64,000 nt of DNA from Hyalella azteca. Lineage: Eukaryota; Arthropoda; Malacostraca; Amphipoda; Hyalellidae. Location of the stretch: NCBI RefSeq assembly GCF_000764305.2, contig NW_025934572.1:372001-436000 (forward strand), read 5' to 3'. Shown one piece after another: positions 38,368-50,311 of this stretch (positions are counted from its first letter, which is position 1; the number at the start of each line of letters is the position of its first letter). The position numbers and the translations under genes were made by a program. The notes beneath the pieces were generated by a model that ran no database searches, was not told the DNA's origin, and was given only the letters and a program-made list of their open reading frames with translations.

Positions 38368-39089
38368 CTACGCAGTCAAAATTTTCGCAGAAGAATCGGT
38401 GGCACTGGAGACGTGATCAGTCGACGAGTTCATGTCAACGTCAGACGTTTGCTGAAGTTGCGCCTCGGTATGGTTTATTTCACTGGGGGACGTGTCAACG
38501 GTAGGAAAACGAGGTATGCAGGATCCCCCAGTATTGACGATAGGATCCAAGGAAGAGTTGCTGCCGGGATTAGACCCAGACGATAGAGGGGATAGTGGAT
38601 CCGTCGTTGATGTGGCGTACGATCGCACAATAGTGCTTTTCCTGCCTATCATAATGTTTCCGGATTCGGATTTTGAACCGTTTTCTTCGTCGTTGGAGAG
38701 ATGTTCTTCAAGTAAATTTTGATTGGAGGAAGTTATGCAATAAACATTTGTTGACTGTGTATGCTTTTCTTTGGCTAGTGAGTCTGGAGAACTGACTTGG
38801 TCTTTGGTTTCGGAACTTGTCGTCACCACAGGTTGCTCGGAACCAAATATTGTCTCGTTTGGTGTCAACCTATCGTTCGATTTTAATAAATCCTGTTCAC
38901 AATTCCTTGAGTCAGGAGACGCCAAGGAAGTTTGCGGTGATTTATCTTCGTTAGCTTTAGACTCACGATCATTAGATTCAGACAGAGCATTTTCTGTCAC
39001 GCAGTCCTGAGGGACTCTTGACGACGGTAAGGTCATCTCGACTTCGGATGCTGTTGATTCGTTTCCACGTAATGCATCGCGGGCAGACC
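38368..39089 (-). CDS. unknown large protein, last coding exon
   Basis: Third coding exon of the minus-strand gene: acceptor ATTTTTAATAG before 39,089, phase 1 in, stop TAG at 38,368-38,370. It encodes 239 residues after the split Gly, very rich in Ser, Asn, Asp, Thr and Glu (for example SNDRESKANEDKSPQTSLAS, SSGSNPGSNSSLDPIV), probably disordered and acidic. No domain is recognised. It ends with TDSSAKILTA. Intron to the previous exon is about 810 bp. Confidence 0.85.
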
Positions 39090-39902
39090 CTATTAAAAAT
39101 AAATTTAGATTAGATAAAAAAGCTTGGTTTTATAGTAGAAGATTTGTTTAGGCTCGAAAGTAAATAACATTTTAATATAAATTGATTATCATATCGAAAT
39201 TGTCCTAATTCAAGAGTAAATGAAAAAAATCGCGTTAAACATGGAAGGTATTAATAATAATTGACAAACAATTATTTTTATCAAAATAGAAATTCTGTTT
39301 CATATTTTAATACATGTATGATTTTGACAGCAAAAAATTTCACCGGCAATAAGGCGCGATAAACCCGAAAACGTCAGAGAGTGTAATAATGCTCGTAAAT
39401 TTTCTTCGTGTATTTTTTTCTGTCACATGAAGCGCTCACGTTATTACCGCTTATTTCCTATTACATTGGGAGGGTCGTCCTCCAAAACAGAATTCATTTA
39501 AATAAATTTGCTTCGAAACAATACAGCATATATGGCCTTCATTGCTATGGCTTACTCGATGCTTTTCAGTATAAACAAATATATAAATTCAGATGAATTC
39601 ATGTCCTAGGAAAGGACTTGAACCAAGTGAATACATCGAAAATGATATAATCTATACGTGGAATTTACTTATATTCCGTGGTATATAATCTTTATCTGGG
39701 GATAATTTCAACATTTCTAAGAGAAATTTGACCAATTATTTGAGAAGTAAAGTGGTAAACTTCAAAAGAAAGTTTCAATTCCGGTTATGGAACCTAGTTA
39801 TCGCAATGAACTTTTAAAGGCTTGATATGAATTTCGCAAATCAAAACACTTTCTTGTTAGAAAAATGTAGCTAAACTCAAAACTATAAAGCTCTAAACTA
39901 AC

Positions 39903-40988
39903 CTGCTTGGGCGCTGAGCAGCTCCAGGATGTCTTCTATGGAGCAATCCTCCCATCCCCATTCCGATCGAGTTTCTGGGTTAATAAACTGTTTCAAGAAT
40001 AGTTTGAAATTCATCTTCATTCGCTGAAAATGGTCTGGATCAGACGAAGGTTCGCCTCCTCCCTTTTTTACCATTTCCTCTAGTAATTTGCCCGGTTCAT
40101 CCAGCAACGGTCGCAGAGATTCAGCCTCTGGAACACTCAACAACGTTGTGAGTACAGGACGAAGCAAGGTTGTGAATCGGTCACCTGTTGTCTCTTTCTC
40201 CGTGGACAAATTTAGTGTAGATGTCTCGACTTTTTCTTTTTGAGGGGATCCTGGACTTTGGACGACCTTTTCTACAGGTTTTCCAGAAAGTTCGCCTTTC
40301 TCTACGTCCACCAAACAATTCTGTGGGGTCACCTCTTCATAAACCTGAATTTCACGGATATTCTGCACTTCAAGCAGACCACTTTCAACTGAATACGACT
40401 TGGTATTAGGTACAAAAGGTGGTGGGGTTTCCGCTCGAGCAGTCGAAGCAAAAAGTTCATCTTCCTTATCATTATATTTGTCTTTTTTAGTCAAAGAATA
40501 AGGGGTTTTTGATTGGTAAGAACACGACGGCCAGTCAAAAGAAGTATGACTGACTGGCGCCGAAAATATGGCTTTCTCGGATTCCCGAGCATACAAACTT
40601 TGGTTGGGCTTATCAAGAGTAACGTTGTCATCTATCGATAGTCTCCGAACACTTCTAGAAGAAAGTTGTGGGTCTTTGGCTGGACTCTCCAATTTGGAGC
40701 AATTACTGAACGGACGAGGTAAGCTTTCGAAAGACGAGGAATTTGGAACTGCGCTGTTTGCGGGAGAGCTGCACACCGAGTCCGAAGTGGTCTGGAAGCC
40801 GGTATGGTAAACACCAGACGTATCCGGAGAGATATGGTCAATGCTGCAACGAGAAGAATTCTCAGTCTGCTTCTCAACACTTCTAGTTACCGTATAGTTG
40901 TTTCCCGGCGATGATGGCACACAGGTTGTGTTTGAATCAGGAGATACCCGCACGAAATGCCCTAAGCGAGAAGCTTCTTGTGGAGATC
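39903..40988 (-). CDS. unknown large protein, middle coding exon with a structured C-terminal module
   Basis: Minus-strand exon of 1,086 nt, phase 1 in and out: acceptor CTCATTTACAG before 40,988, donor GCAG|GTTAGT after 39,903. About 362 residues. The first two thirds are Ser/Pro/Thr-rich and low complexity. The last 100 residues change character and look folded: RFTTLLRPVLTTLLSVPEAE, LLDEPGKLLEEMVKKGGGE, HFQRMKMNFKLFLKQFINPE and SEWGWEDCSIEDILELLSAQ. This gives alternating amphipathic helices and a WGWED motif. I do not recognise the family. The module is the best query for finding homologues. Confidence 0.88.
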
Positions 40989-41266
40989 CTGTAAATGAGA
41001 CAAAGGCTCATTATATCATGCATGCATAAATCGAATGCTTCAGATAGATTACAAAGTTGCATGAACAATTTATAATGCATAGTTGGATGTGTGGTAGGTA
41101 AAGTTCTAAATAATGTGCAGTTCTGAAGTACAAATGCATAAGTATCTATCATCCCCGCGGTCAGACATTATACTTTGCTGATCAATCATAAATATCACGA
41201 TAATCGCACAGGTTAAAAATCTCGTTCAAACGAAGTATCGATATTTTAATCAATGCGTCGACGTAC

Positions 41267-44120
41267 CTGAATCAGCGCTGTACTGAGTTCGTAGCTGCTT
41301 CTTATAGTTTCTAGAAATTTCGGGAGCATTCAAGAAGGCAGCATTCGCACGTTCATCTGAAAACTTCCGTTTTTTAGGAAACGAAGTATCTTTAGAAAAT
41401 TGTGGAGAATTCGTTAAGTTCATGCATTCGTTGGCAGCACGAGGTGACTGAGGATTATTTTCAATGGTGGTAGGCTGCTCGCGACTTTGCATCAATGCAG
41501 CGTCTTTCATTCGTTCGAATATTATAGCTTTTGGTGACATTCCATACTCTCTCCGGCCATTGCAATCTTTCCGCTTCAGAATTTCGATATTTTTATGTTG
41601 AAAAGCTGAACCTGAGCTTGTAGTGGGATTTTCTGTACAGCCCAAGGTAGAGTTTAAACTATTGGGATTAAATTCAGAACTATATTCAGGAGGTCTGTGA
41701 GCACCGGAAGGCAACGAAATTTCTTTACTGTTTCCTACTTCCAATGCGTCTGCTGATGAAGCTGAATGCTGAGATAGTGGAGCTCGTTGAGGCTCAGATG
41801 GGTTATGACAGTGCTGGTTTGGAAAACTAGTGACGTGGGAGACAGAAGTATTATAACCCAATGTCCTCTCATAGGCAGTAATTGGTGTAGAAAGACCAGT
41901 TGCAGTGTTCTTTGGATGAGCGCGTGTATCAAGTGAATGAAATTCAGACGATTGCACTGCATTTGGAGAAAACGAGGGATTACTGAGGTAAGCTCTGTCA
42001 CTAGAAACGGTAGCTTGAGCACCAGTGTCATTTGAGAGAGGTCGTGTCAACTGCCCCTGTGAAGTTTGAAAGTCTTTCGTGGGTGCGCCAGTAGAAATAT
42101 TCGAATATTGGTGCCTTTTCTCTACCATTGAGGGATGATCCACGTCCATATGAGAGGGATAGTTGTAACTGTGATGATGCGTAGCGAGTTCGGAAATTCT
42201 TTGCTGTTGAGGGTCAAAGACATTGGAGCATCTTTCACGGATCCCATAATGTTTACCCATGGAAGCCTCAGATAAAGCATTGTGGGACAATTGCTGCTGT
42301 GGTCGGTTGTATTGTTGTACAGAATGGCTACTCTGAAATTGTCCAGAATATCTTGAAGCTGGCAGGTGATTACTTTCGACCCGTTCAGCGCCGCTCTGCC
42401 AATGAGTCTGAATGGAGTCCGTATCATGTCTCGTACTGAGTGTTTTTTTATCACTATGAACCTGAGGAAGGATTGAGGATTGTTGTGCCAGCACTTGTTT
42501 TGATGAAGTTTCTCGATTATAAGCAGTCGGATTTGACGCTTGAAACGAGACAGTAGAATTAACGGGATCCGCGTGGTACGGAAGCTGGGAAATATTTACA
42601 GCATCGTGTAATCTGGGCCGGGGAATGTGATTATTATTAACATTATTCGCCTGATGAGGAGCGGTTGTGTAATAAGGTTCAGGTTTGGAGTAGAAGGCGT
42701 TAGCGGTGCATGTTCTGCTTGTCCGCATGCCATCAGCTGTATGATCAAATGTAAAACGCTCTTGTGGACCAACCGCCTTATTGGTGGCATTGTTAGTTAT
42801 GTGCGACGGCACATTCTGCATTGAGTTAGGGACTTGTGAATCTAATTCATTTTTATTGTTTATATTATTCGGAAGTAACTTGGTTTGGTTCATTTGGACT
42901 TGATCACCCACGCTAGGGTGCTCGGAGGGTAAACTTGCAATACTTGGGACTTTCATAGTTTTAGATTCAGGTCTAATGACATTTGAGTGTTGCATAAAAT
43001 ATGGGTAGTTTGGATTTGGAATTCGCGTGATCGTATTTTGAGAACGAAAGTTATTTTCAATAGGTATTCGTATGTACTGACGTATGACTCCGTTATGTAA
43101 CCCGTGGTTCGGAAGCCGATGTTGAGATTCTATGGCATACATTGGTACTGGTGGCTGGACAATTTCCTTTTGTGGATATACTGCTCTGTAATGAACTCTT
43201 TGTTGTGGCACTCGAGGCAGCATTTTGGCCCGATCATGAGCTGCAGAGCCAGGCACTCCCTCTGCGGTCATGGGCCTTGCTGGTTCAGTGGAAGGATGGA
43301 ATACCATTCTACCTGTCATGCGCTCAGCTAGCGCATATGGGTGAGGTGCTGTGAGATGCTGTTTTGAAGAAGGCATATTAGGGGATGTTGGTTGTAGAGG
43401 CTGATGGTACTTAGCGTCATACGGTGGATATTGATAAACAGGATTGTGGGGATGTCTTGCGTACATGGGCTGGATTTGATGAGCAGGTGCTGGTGTCGGA
43501 TGATTAGAAACTGCTGTGTTGAAAGTCTTGGCAGAAGGGGAGGAGGAATTTTGGCTTGGAGGATTGGTTTCATTAATTGGTTGTGGTCCTGTGCTGTGAT
43601 CATATCTTCGGTCAGTATTGTGAAGTGAATATTGAGGAGGACCAGCGTGAACAGAGTTCGGGTGACCATTTATATAATTCGAATGTAGATGAGGAGCTGA
43701 ATTGCCGACTAAATACCCAGCAGCGTGGTATTCGGTGTAGCCATTTTTTGTTTTGACTGCTCTGTACTGAGGCCGAGTTGGATCGTGCAAGACTATGTGA
43801 CCTTCTCGCCGACGGTCGAACGGCGGAGGCATTCTGGGTCCCCAGCCTTGGATTTGCTGGCTATGATAAGGCACTGGATATGCATAAGGAGGCACTGAAC
43901 GTTGTACTGCATTAGGTCTTCCTACGACGATGCTCTCTTTTCTTGGTTCCGTTGCATATGTTCGCGGTTGCTGTGTCGTTACCAATTGATTTGCTGCCAT
44001 CGATGACGCCGGAGGGGCGCTTTCAACTTGGTCTGAAGAGCTCATGTAATCGCCAAGTTCGTCAATACCGACGGCAGAGCAGGCAGCCGCCAAAATATCC
44101 GGTGCCTCTTCACCAGACAT
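41267..44120 (-). CDS. unknown large protein, first coding exon (Pro/Gln/His/Ser/Asn-rich)
   Basis: Minus-strand exon, 951 codons plus one base, ATG at 44,118-44,120, donor GATTCAG|GTACGT after 41,267 (phase 1). The start is supported by an in-frame TAA five codons upstream and by the N-terminus MSGEEAPDILAAACSAVGID, then ELGDYMSSS, a short acidic helical segment. The rest is long, low complexity, rich in P, Q, H, Y, S and N (for example PYAYPVPYHSQQIQGWGPRM). It has a basic patch near the end (FPKKRKFSDERANAAFL; KKRKF could be a nuclear localisation signal). The three exons together give about 1,553 residues. The composition suggests a nuclear or RNA-associated scaffold, but that is a guess; no catalytic or DNA-binding domain is visible. 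Confidence 0.9.
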
Positions 44121-44252
44121 TTTGGGTAAGGGTTACACGAACTATTTCAAATAAAGTTTATTTGATTGAAATTTTAGAGTGAAGTTATATCACTGTCTAT
44201 TTTAACTTCTTGTTATGTTTCATTGTCGTTATTCAGTGCCCTCACCGACTCC
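44121..44252 (-). promoter_or_regulatory. 5' UTR of the unknown gene with a short uORF
   Basis: A strong acceptor (TTTTCTTTTCTTTCCAG) on the minus strand begins the exon at 44,252, so the first coding exon carries about 132 nt of 5' UTR. It contains an eight-codon upstream ORF, ATG at 44,221-44,223 to TAG at 44,197-44,199, ending 76 nt before the main ATG. This layout can reduce or condition translation of the main frame. Confidence 0.55.
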
Positions 44253-45876
44253 CTGGAAAGAAAAGAAAAATACTTTCGTAATTCCGATAATATAAAAAAA
44301 GTTTTTGCCTTAAATATAATCACTAAATCTAAAAATATACTCTGAATTTACCTCTTCGGCCTGATATAATCTCAATTCACATAAATTCACATCAGTCAAG
44401 TAATGAACCCCAAGATTAAACACATTCATTTCCATCTCTTAAATCATTTTTTTGGTTATGAAATCAACTATGAATGACTCGACTCAAAGGAAGTTGCCAT
44501 ATATGATAATTCAATCAGCGAAATAATTTGCCGAAATCTATTAAATAAAGTATCAATTTCCTGGAAGCAAAACAATATATCTACAAAGCGGTCAAAATCT
44601 GGCTACATTCGGTATCAATAAACTGGCATTTATCAGAAAAAAAATTAACGAGTCATAAATGGGAGGCAGTGTTCACTTGTCAGAGACAAAATAACAAGGA
44701 GAGCAACTATACATAGAGAAGCCATACGCAGTTACTGACGACTAAGACTTCGTAGGAAAATGCGATCGATGAGCAGCGAACTCAAGTTACGTGAACATTC
44801 TTCCAGGCGTGTCGCAAACAGCACTATCATGACAAACAATGATTCACCATCGAATAGTTAGCTAGATTGACAAATATTTCCATGATCATATATTCCTACC
44901 ATCTTTTAATAATAAAAGTAGTAAGGAAGTTGATTAACTTTCCCAGTGTAAATGAACAAATTTTTACAATTGCTCATCATAGAAAATATTGATATTTGGA
45001 ATGCTTATTGCTGCTCTGCGGTGTGCTGCTATGAAATGACCATCTAATGACCAAGTAATTCGTTAAACGCTTATTACGGTAATAACGCCTCAGGCTGAAG
45101 CACTTCTTTGTTTCGCCTTTGGCCGGTACAACAAATAGAACATCTTCAAATTACTTAGGCTCTCATCGATTCAATGGTGAAAGACTGCAAGCCCAAACAT
45201 AATACCCAGTAGTCTAATATATAAGCCACAGTAGTTCCCTATTCGACATTACTGGTGTCTGAGGGGTGGCCGACTCACTGTCGTCGCATAGTTGGCTTTA
45301 CTTTTCAACAGTTAGTGCATCAGTTAGCAGAACAAAGAAAGTTGTTTGCCGCACAGTAATTGTTTGATTAGTAATTCATCAAATCGCTATTTCATTGCCG
45401 CGTGAATGCACTCCGAATTATTGCCTAACCAGGTACATGAGTGCTCGTTGAATGATTTAACTTTGAGCTTTTAAAGCATCGACGTACGTCTCTTCAACTA
45501 AAATTGTAAACTTTGTGTGATAAGAAAGATAAATCTTTCTTATTTGTAAACCGCTTTGCAAGATAAATCTTTCTTATCTCTGTTATCTCTTGATACAGGA
45601 CTTATTTTAATTTATTGTGAATTCATGAGAATGTCATTTCTTTGGGACATTTTTATTGACTTGCATTCACAGTGTTATTTTTTCAAAGAATAAACCTTAA
45701 CTGAATAAAATCAATCTCTAAAATTTCATTGGATAGCTCCAGGAAATGAGCACAGGTTGAGTGTTCGACGTTCCAGAAGTGTGAGCAGAAGCCCGGCGCG
45801 TATTTATCAACATCACAGCGTGTTGTCCGCAGCGCCGACGCTTGCCAGCCTCACAGCTCCTCGATCTTGGCAACGG

Positions 45877-46130
45877 ACGTCGACGTGACGTTACACAACT
45901 GCTGCGGTGCACGTCGGTGACGTTACACAACTGCTGCGGTGCACGTCGGTGACGTTACATAACTGCTGCGGTGCACGGCAAACTGCTGCGGTGCACGTCG
46001 GTGACGTTACACAACTGCTGCGGTGCACGTCGGTGACGTTACATAACTGCTGCGGTGCACGTCGGTGACGTTACACAACTGCTGCGGTGCACGTCGGTGA
46101 CGTTACACAACTGCTGCTGTGTACGTCGGT
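45877..46130. repeat. 32-bp GC-rich minisatellite with TGACGT in each unit
   Basis: About eight copies of gcacgtcggtgacgttacac followed by aactgctgcggt; one copy near 45,975 is internally deleted. Each unit contains gtgacgtta, which resembles a CRE/ATF half site. It is much more GC-rich than its surroundings. Confidence 0.9.
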
Positions 46131-46369
46131 ACTGCTACTTAATTAAGGGCTGATGTATAGGTCGGTTGGGCGTAGATATAATGATTCGCAGACGTGGCGG
46201 ACGAAGTGACCATGGTATCGCCGGCTGGAATGCAAACTGCCGAAGAATATTTACGAAGCAAGTCCGTCACACTGACGTAACATTCATAATCGAACGAGCT
46301 TTATCATAGCATGCAATTTACGACCTTATATTTGCGGACAAAGTATATCATTGTTATTACATGATGGTG

Positions 46370-46835
46370 TCTTATCGTACCTCATATTAGTCTTCAAGTA
46401 GTATCGAACCTTATATTAGTCGTCAAGGTAGATAATAGATATATCATGCGAGTATCGGACCTCATATTAGTCACTGAGTGAGATCATTGCTATACCATGC
46501 GAGTATCGGACCTCATATATGTGGCTGAGTGAGATCATTGCTATACCATGCGAGTATCGGACCTCATATATGTGGCTGAGTGAGATCATTGATGTACCAT
46601 GCGAGTATCGTACCTCATATATGTGGCTGAGTGAGATCATTGATGTACCATGCGAGTATCGTACCTCATATATGTGGCTGAGTGAGATCATTGCTATACC
46701 ATGCGAGTATCGGACCTCATTTTGGTCACTGAGTGAGATCATTCATCTATCATCCGAGTATAGAACCTCATATTAGTCGTCAAGGTATATAATTGATATC
46801 ACATGCGAGTATCGACCTCATATTAATCACAGTGA
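46370..46835. repeat. 51-bp tandem array, about nine units
   Basis: Unit starts fall at 46,450, 46,501, 46,552, 46,603, 46,654, 46,705, 46,756 and 46,807, exactly 51 bp apart, with a degenerate copy to the left. The unit begins gagtatcggacctcatat. Since 51 is 3 x 17, both strands show repeating 17-residue open frames; these are a by-product of the period, not genes. Confidence 0.93.
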
Positions 46836-47734
46836 AGATGTTTCGCAGCCTTGTTAGCCTGTCTGCTGCTCGAGGTGCTGCAGGGCGACGAGTGTGTATG
46901 CGGTGGTCGCCATGGAGGCCCGACCACTCAGCTCCGAGCATGCATTAATACTGGCGCTAAAAAGGTCACAAAGACACTATAAAACAGGCGAGTAGAACAC
47001 CACAAATGCCATTAATTTTTAAACTAATGACTTAATACCACTAGGCTAAAGTTAATATTCAGTCGTTAAATTTCTACGCTAATGTGTTCCGTGACGGCCT
47101 TTAAGTATATGATTTATGGTTTATCTGACAATAATAAGTTGCTGATTAATGAGTACGTACTCATTTATTCTGCGTGAAATTGGTAGTGCCGGGCATGAAA
47201 ACTTACTTATCGTCTAAAATTGCGGAACCGATAACAACGAGGGGTTATGGAGCTATTTGGTAATTTTACCACATTTGGCCGAGATAATATAATACGTTAT
47301 ATAAATCATACATATATGCTTTGCGATTTCTAAATCTTAATTTCAATCATTCCCACTGATCTTTCTATTTCCCTACAAAAATGAAGTTTCCCCCTTCAAA
47401 GTTATATTTACCGACATATAATTTTTACCCTAACTTATTTCTATTTATATACATGCGCGGCAACAAGGAAGTTGCTCCATTTGTGGCCTAAATTTTTCAT
47501 AGACTTGTGGTCATTAGTCACGTTGATGACCTGCTTCTTTCTCGCGTCAATTCGCGATGCAGTCGATAATCAATGAGTGTGACAAGCTCGGCTCGATCGC
47601 GCTAGACGGCCGTGGCAGGTGCCAGTCTACATAGATGCCCAGGAGAAGCCTGCGAGGGCTCAGCTCTTCACCTTTGCTTTTGGTGAAGAAATTCCCTGTT
47701 CTTGTGGAGAGGTGCACCCGTGCAAAATTTTACC

Positions 47735-47925
47735 CTTCATACTTTTTAGCGCATTTTCTCGTTTATGGAAAAAAATGCACTATTGTGCTCGCCATGTCCG
47801 TCTGTCCGTCCGTCCGTCTGTCTGTCTGTCCGTCCGTCCGTGACTTCACGTTTTCGTCGACGAGAAAATGCGCTCTCTGCCACTCACTGCAGTGAGTCCT
47901 GAGTTATATCTTTTTGTACTTGCAA
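47735..47925 (+). repeat. dispersed repeat with internal (CCGT/CTGT)n microsatellite, copy 2
   Basis: Second copy of the element at 4,090-4,280. Shared parts in order: gcgcattt…atggaaaaaa, ctattgtgctcg, the CCGT/CTGT run, gacttcacgttttcgtcga, cactcactgcagtgagt and gagttatat. Same orientation as copy 1. Confidence 0.75.
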
Positions 47926-50311
47926 TCCGACTTTTGGCTGTACTTCACTTCATTGGGGCCAGCGAAGAATTGGTTTTTGTTTTCTATCATTACATTTTAA
48001 GAAATATGGTCAAGCATTTTATTATTAAGTGAAATTAATATTATCATGTAGTTTGGAACGTATCATTTATCAAGAAATTTTATTTTATTTTCAGTGCAAC
48101 ATGCATTGTTGCATGTATTCAGAGCCTTCTTCTCAGATCAGTTACTCACTTGTATGCGTTTGCTCGCTTTTAATTGAATTTTTTCCTGTTTTTATTTGAT
48201 TGCCTTCACTCACGTGAAATATATGTGGTATGGAAGCACTTAACGAAGTAATCGAATTTTTCCTATAGCGATGCATCAGTTTGTGCCCAATAGTGACAGA
48301 ATACAGACTAATTCGAGCTGGTAAACTCACATCCATACCCATGCATTAGTCCTCTTTATGTGGCACCGATTTTGTAAGTTACGCTTTCTCCTAAGAACAA
48401 AAATTCACGATAGCAAACACATTTCAAAGAATTTTAAAATATGCTACAAATAAAAAACTCATCGGACAGTAGACTAATTTACATCATTAATCGGCATTTC
48501 ATCTACGTCAACTAATTTTACTGAAGACCACCGATAATTATGGATATTTAATAATAGCAAGTCGTATCTAATAGCAAGCTTACGTTATTTCGTCGATCGC
48601 CTTAAAATCGTGCGGGATTGATATTATGACGAATAAATTTTCACGATTCCGGGGCTCAAGAAAATCACCTCTTAATTACATAAGCGAGAGGAAGAAATGC
48701 ATATACACCGCGTAGATTTGTTTCATTCGTATTTACGATCCCGAGCTTATTAGGAAAAACACTTGAGTCATTAATATTGACGCTCTAAAATACCAGCACT
48801 TGCTGGAACCTTCAGTCAATCCCCTGAAACCGAATTTATGATCACTGTGAAGTCCAAAACACCGCATGAATTAAAAAGCAACTATTTCCACTCATCAACT
48901 AATTCCTTCCAACAAAAGCATTCATTATCCTACTAAACTCAATCACCGTAGCACTTTTACTGAGCACCTCAATAATGTTCGAGATCGTAGTCTTGGATCC
49001 TCCGAAATAATTAAAATTACTGCAGGTCGGTGGATCCTATTCCAACACGTCTTCCCAGGCCTGGCTATAGTCCCGATACTCTGGAACGCTGGCGACGTTC
49101 GGTGAGCGTTTCAAAATGCTTTGCACTGCGCGTTCTAGGCATTTCCACTAGAAAACTTTTAAAAAAAACTAGCGAATTTTTCATGAAAAATAACGTCACT
49201 TTACAAACCACACACAATAAATGCAATAGATATGCAGTCATCGAGCTCACGAAGATCCCTAGTCTTTGAATAATTGAGTGACCACTCTTCTCTTCATGCT
49301 ACACCATTTTACCGGACCCACGGCAACTGACCCTGTCTTACACAGCTGCAAAGGATGTTCTTATCTCGAAGGAAACGTGTTATCTCAGGAAGACAGTGAA
49401 GCATCCTTGCCCTCTTGCTTACTCACTGACAACTGTGAGCTAGCACGACGGGTGCACTCGACTCCAGCGCCTACTGAACTATACTAGCTCGGCACCAGCC
49501 TGACCTGCCACACCACGCAGACACTCTCTAGCTCGAACGATCGGTGATATGCAGCTCGTTCATTGGTATCAACAGGTCTCCGGCTAAGAATTAATAAAAC
49601 TTGTTATATTTAATCATGAATTGAATATAGAAGCAATTTGATATTTATATAATACCCTTATAAGGTAAAAAGTGGGGCAGACCTCGCGATCAATTCACGA
49701 ACTTTACGGTCTTTCGTGCAATATCAAGGAGTGTTTCGGTAAGAGAATCGTGGCCATAATTATTGGTATTAAATTGTTAATGAGGCCGATAATTAATATC
49801 GAAGCAGAAATGCGGATTTAAACAAAGTATTTATAACAAATTTACATTATGTGTGGCTGGGAAAGGGTTGATCAGAACCACATACTGGGCACGATGGTTT
49901 CTTATGTAACTACCATACAGACTTGACTCTGCAATACCCATATATGGCCAATGGATTTCGCTTGTAAATAACCAACTAAACTTTTATAGGCCTGAACAAA
50001 TTTATTTACAATTCATATTTAGTATCATTGGACGAAAAATATCCCTATTCGGTTAAAATTTGCCGCAAATTGTTTGCAAAAACAATATGCCCTCATTTAT
50101 AAGGAAGCCATTTGACTCAAGGAGATCGTACAATGTATATTATATTCATCTACCATGCATGAATTTACCGGAAGCTTCTGAGCAAAAAATTTACAGCTTA
50201 AATTTTCATTATTGAACAAGTCTCTCATATGCATAAACACATGTCACACGTCAACCACTACCGTTTGACAGATATTCTCATTTGAATATATCAACTTGTC
50301 AACAATCGTTG

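Noticed and set aside
41735..43669. Several ORFs of 60-113 codons overlapping the large minus-strand exon
   Set aside because: They are shadows of the 951-codon frame in other frames.
46370..46835. Regular repeats considered as a CRISPR-like array
   Set aside because: Units are contiguous with no unique spacers, and the genome is eukaryotic.
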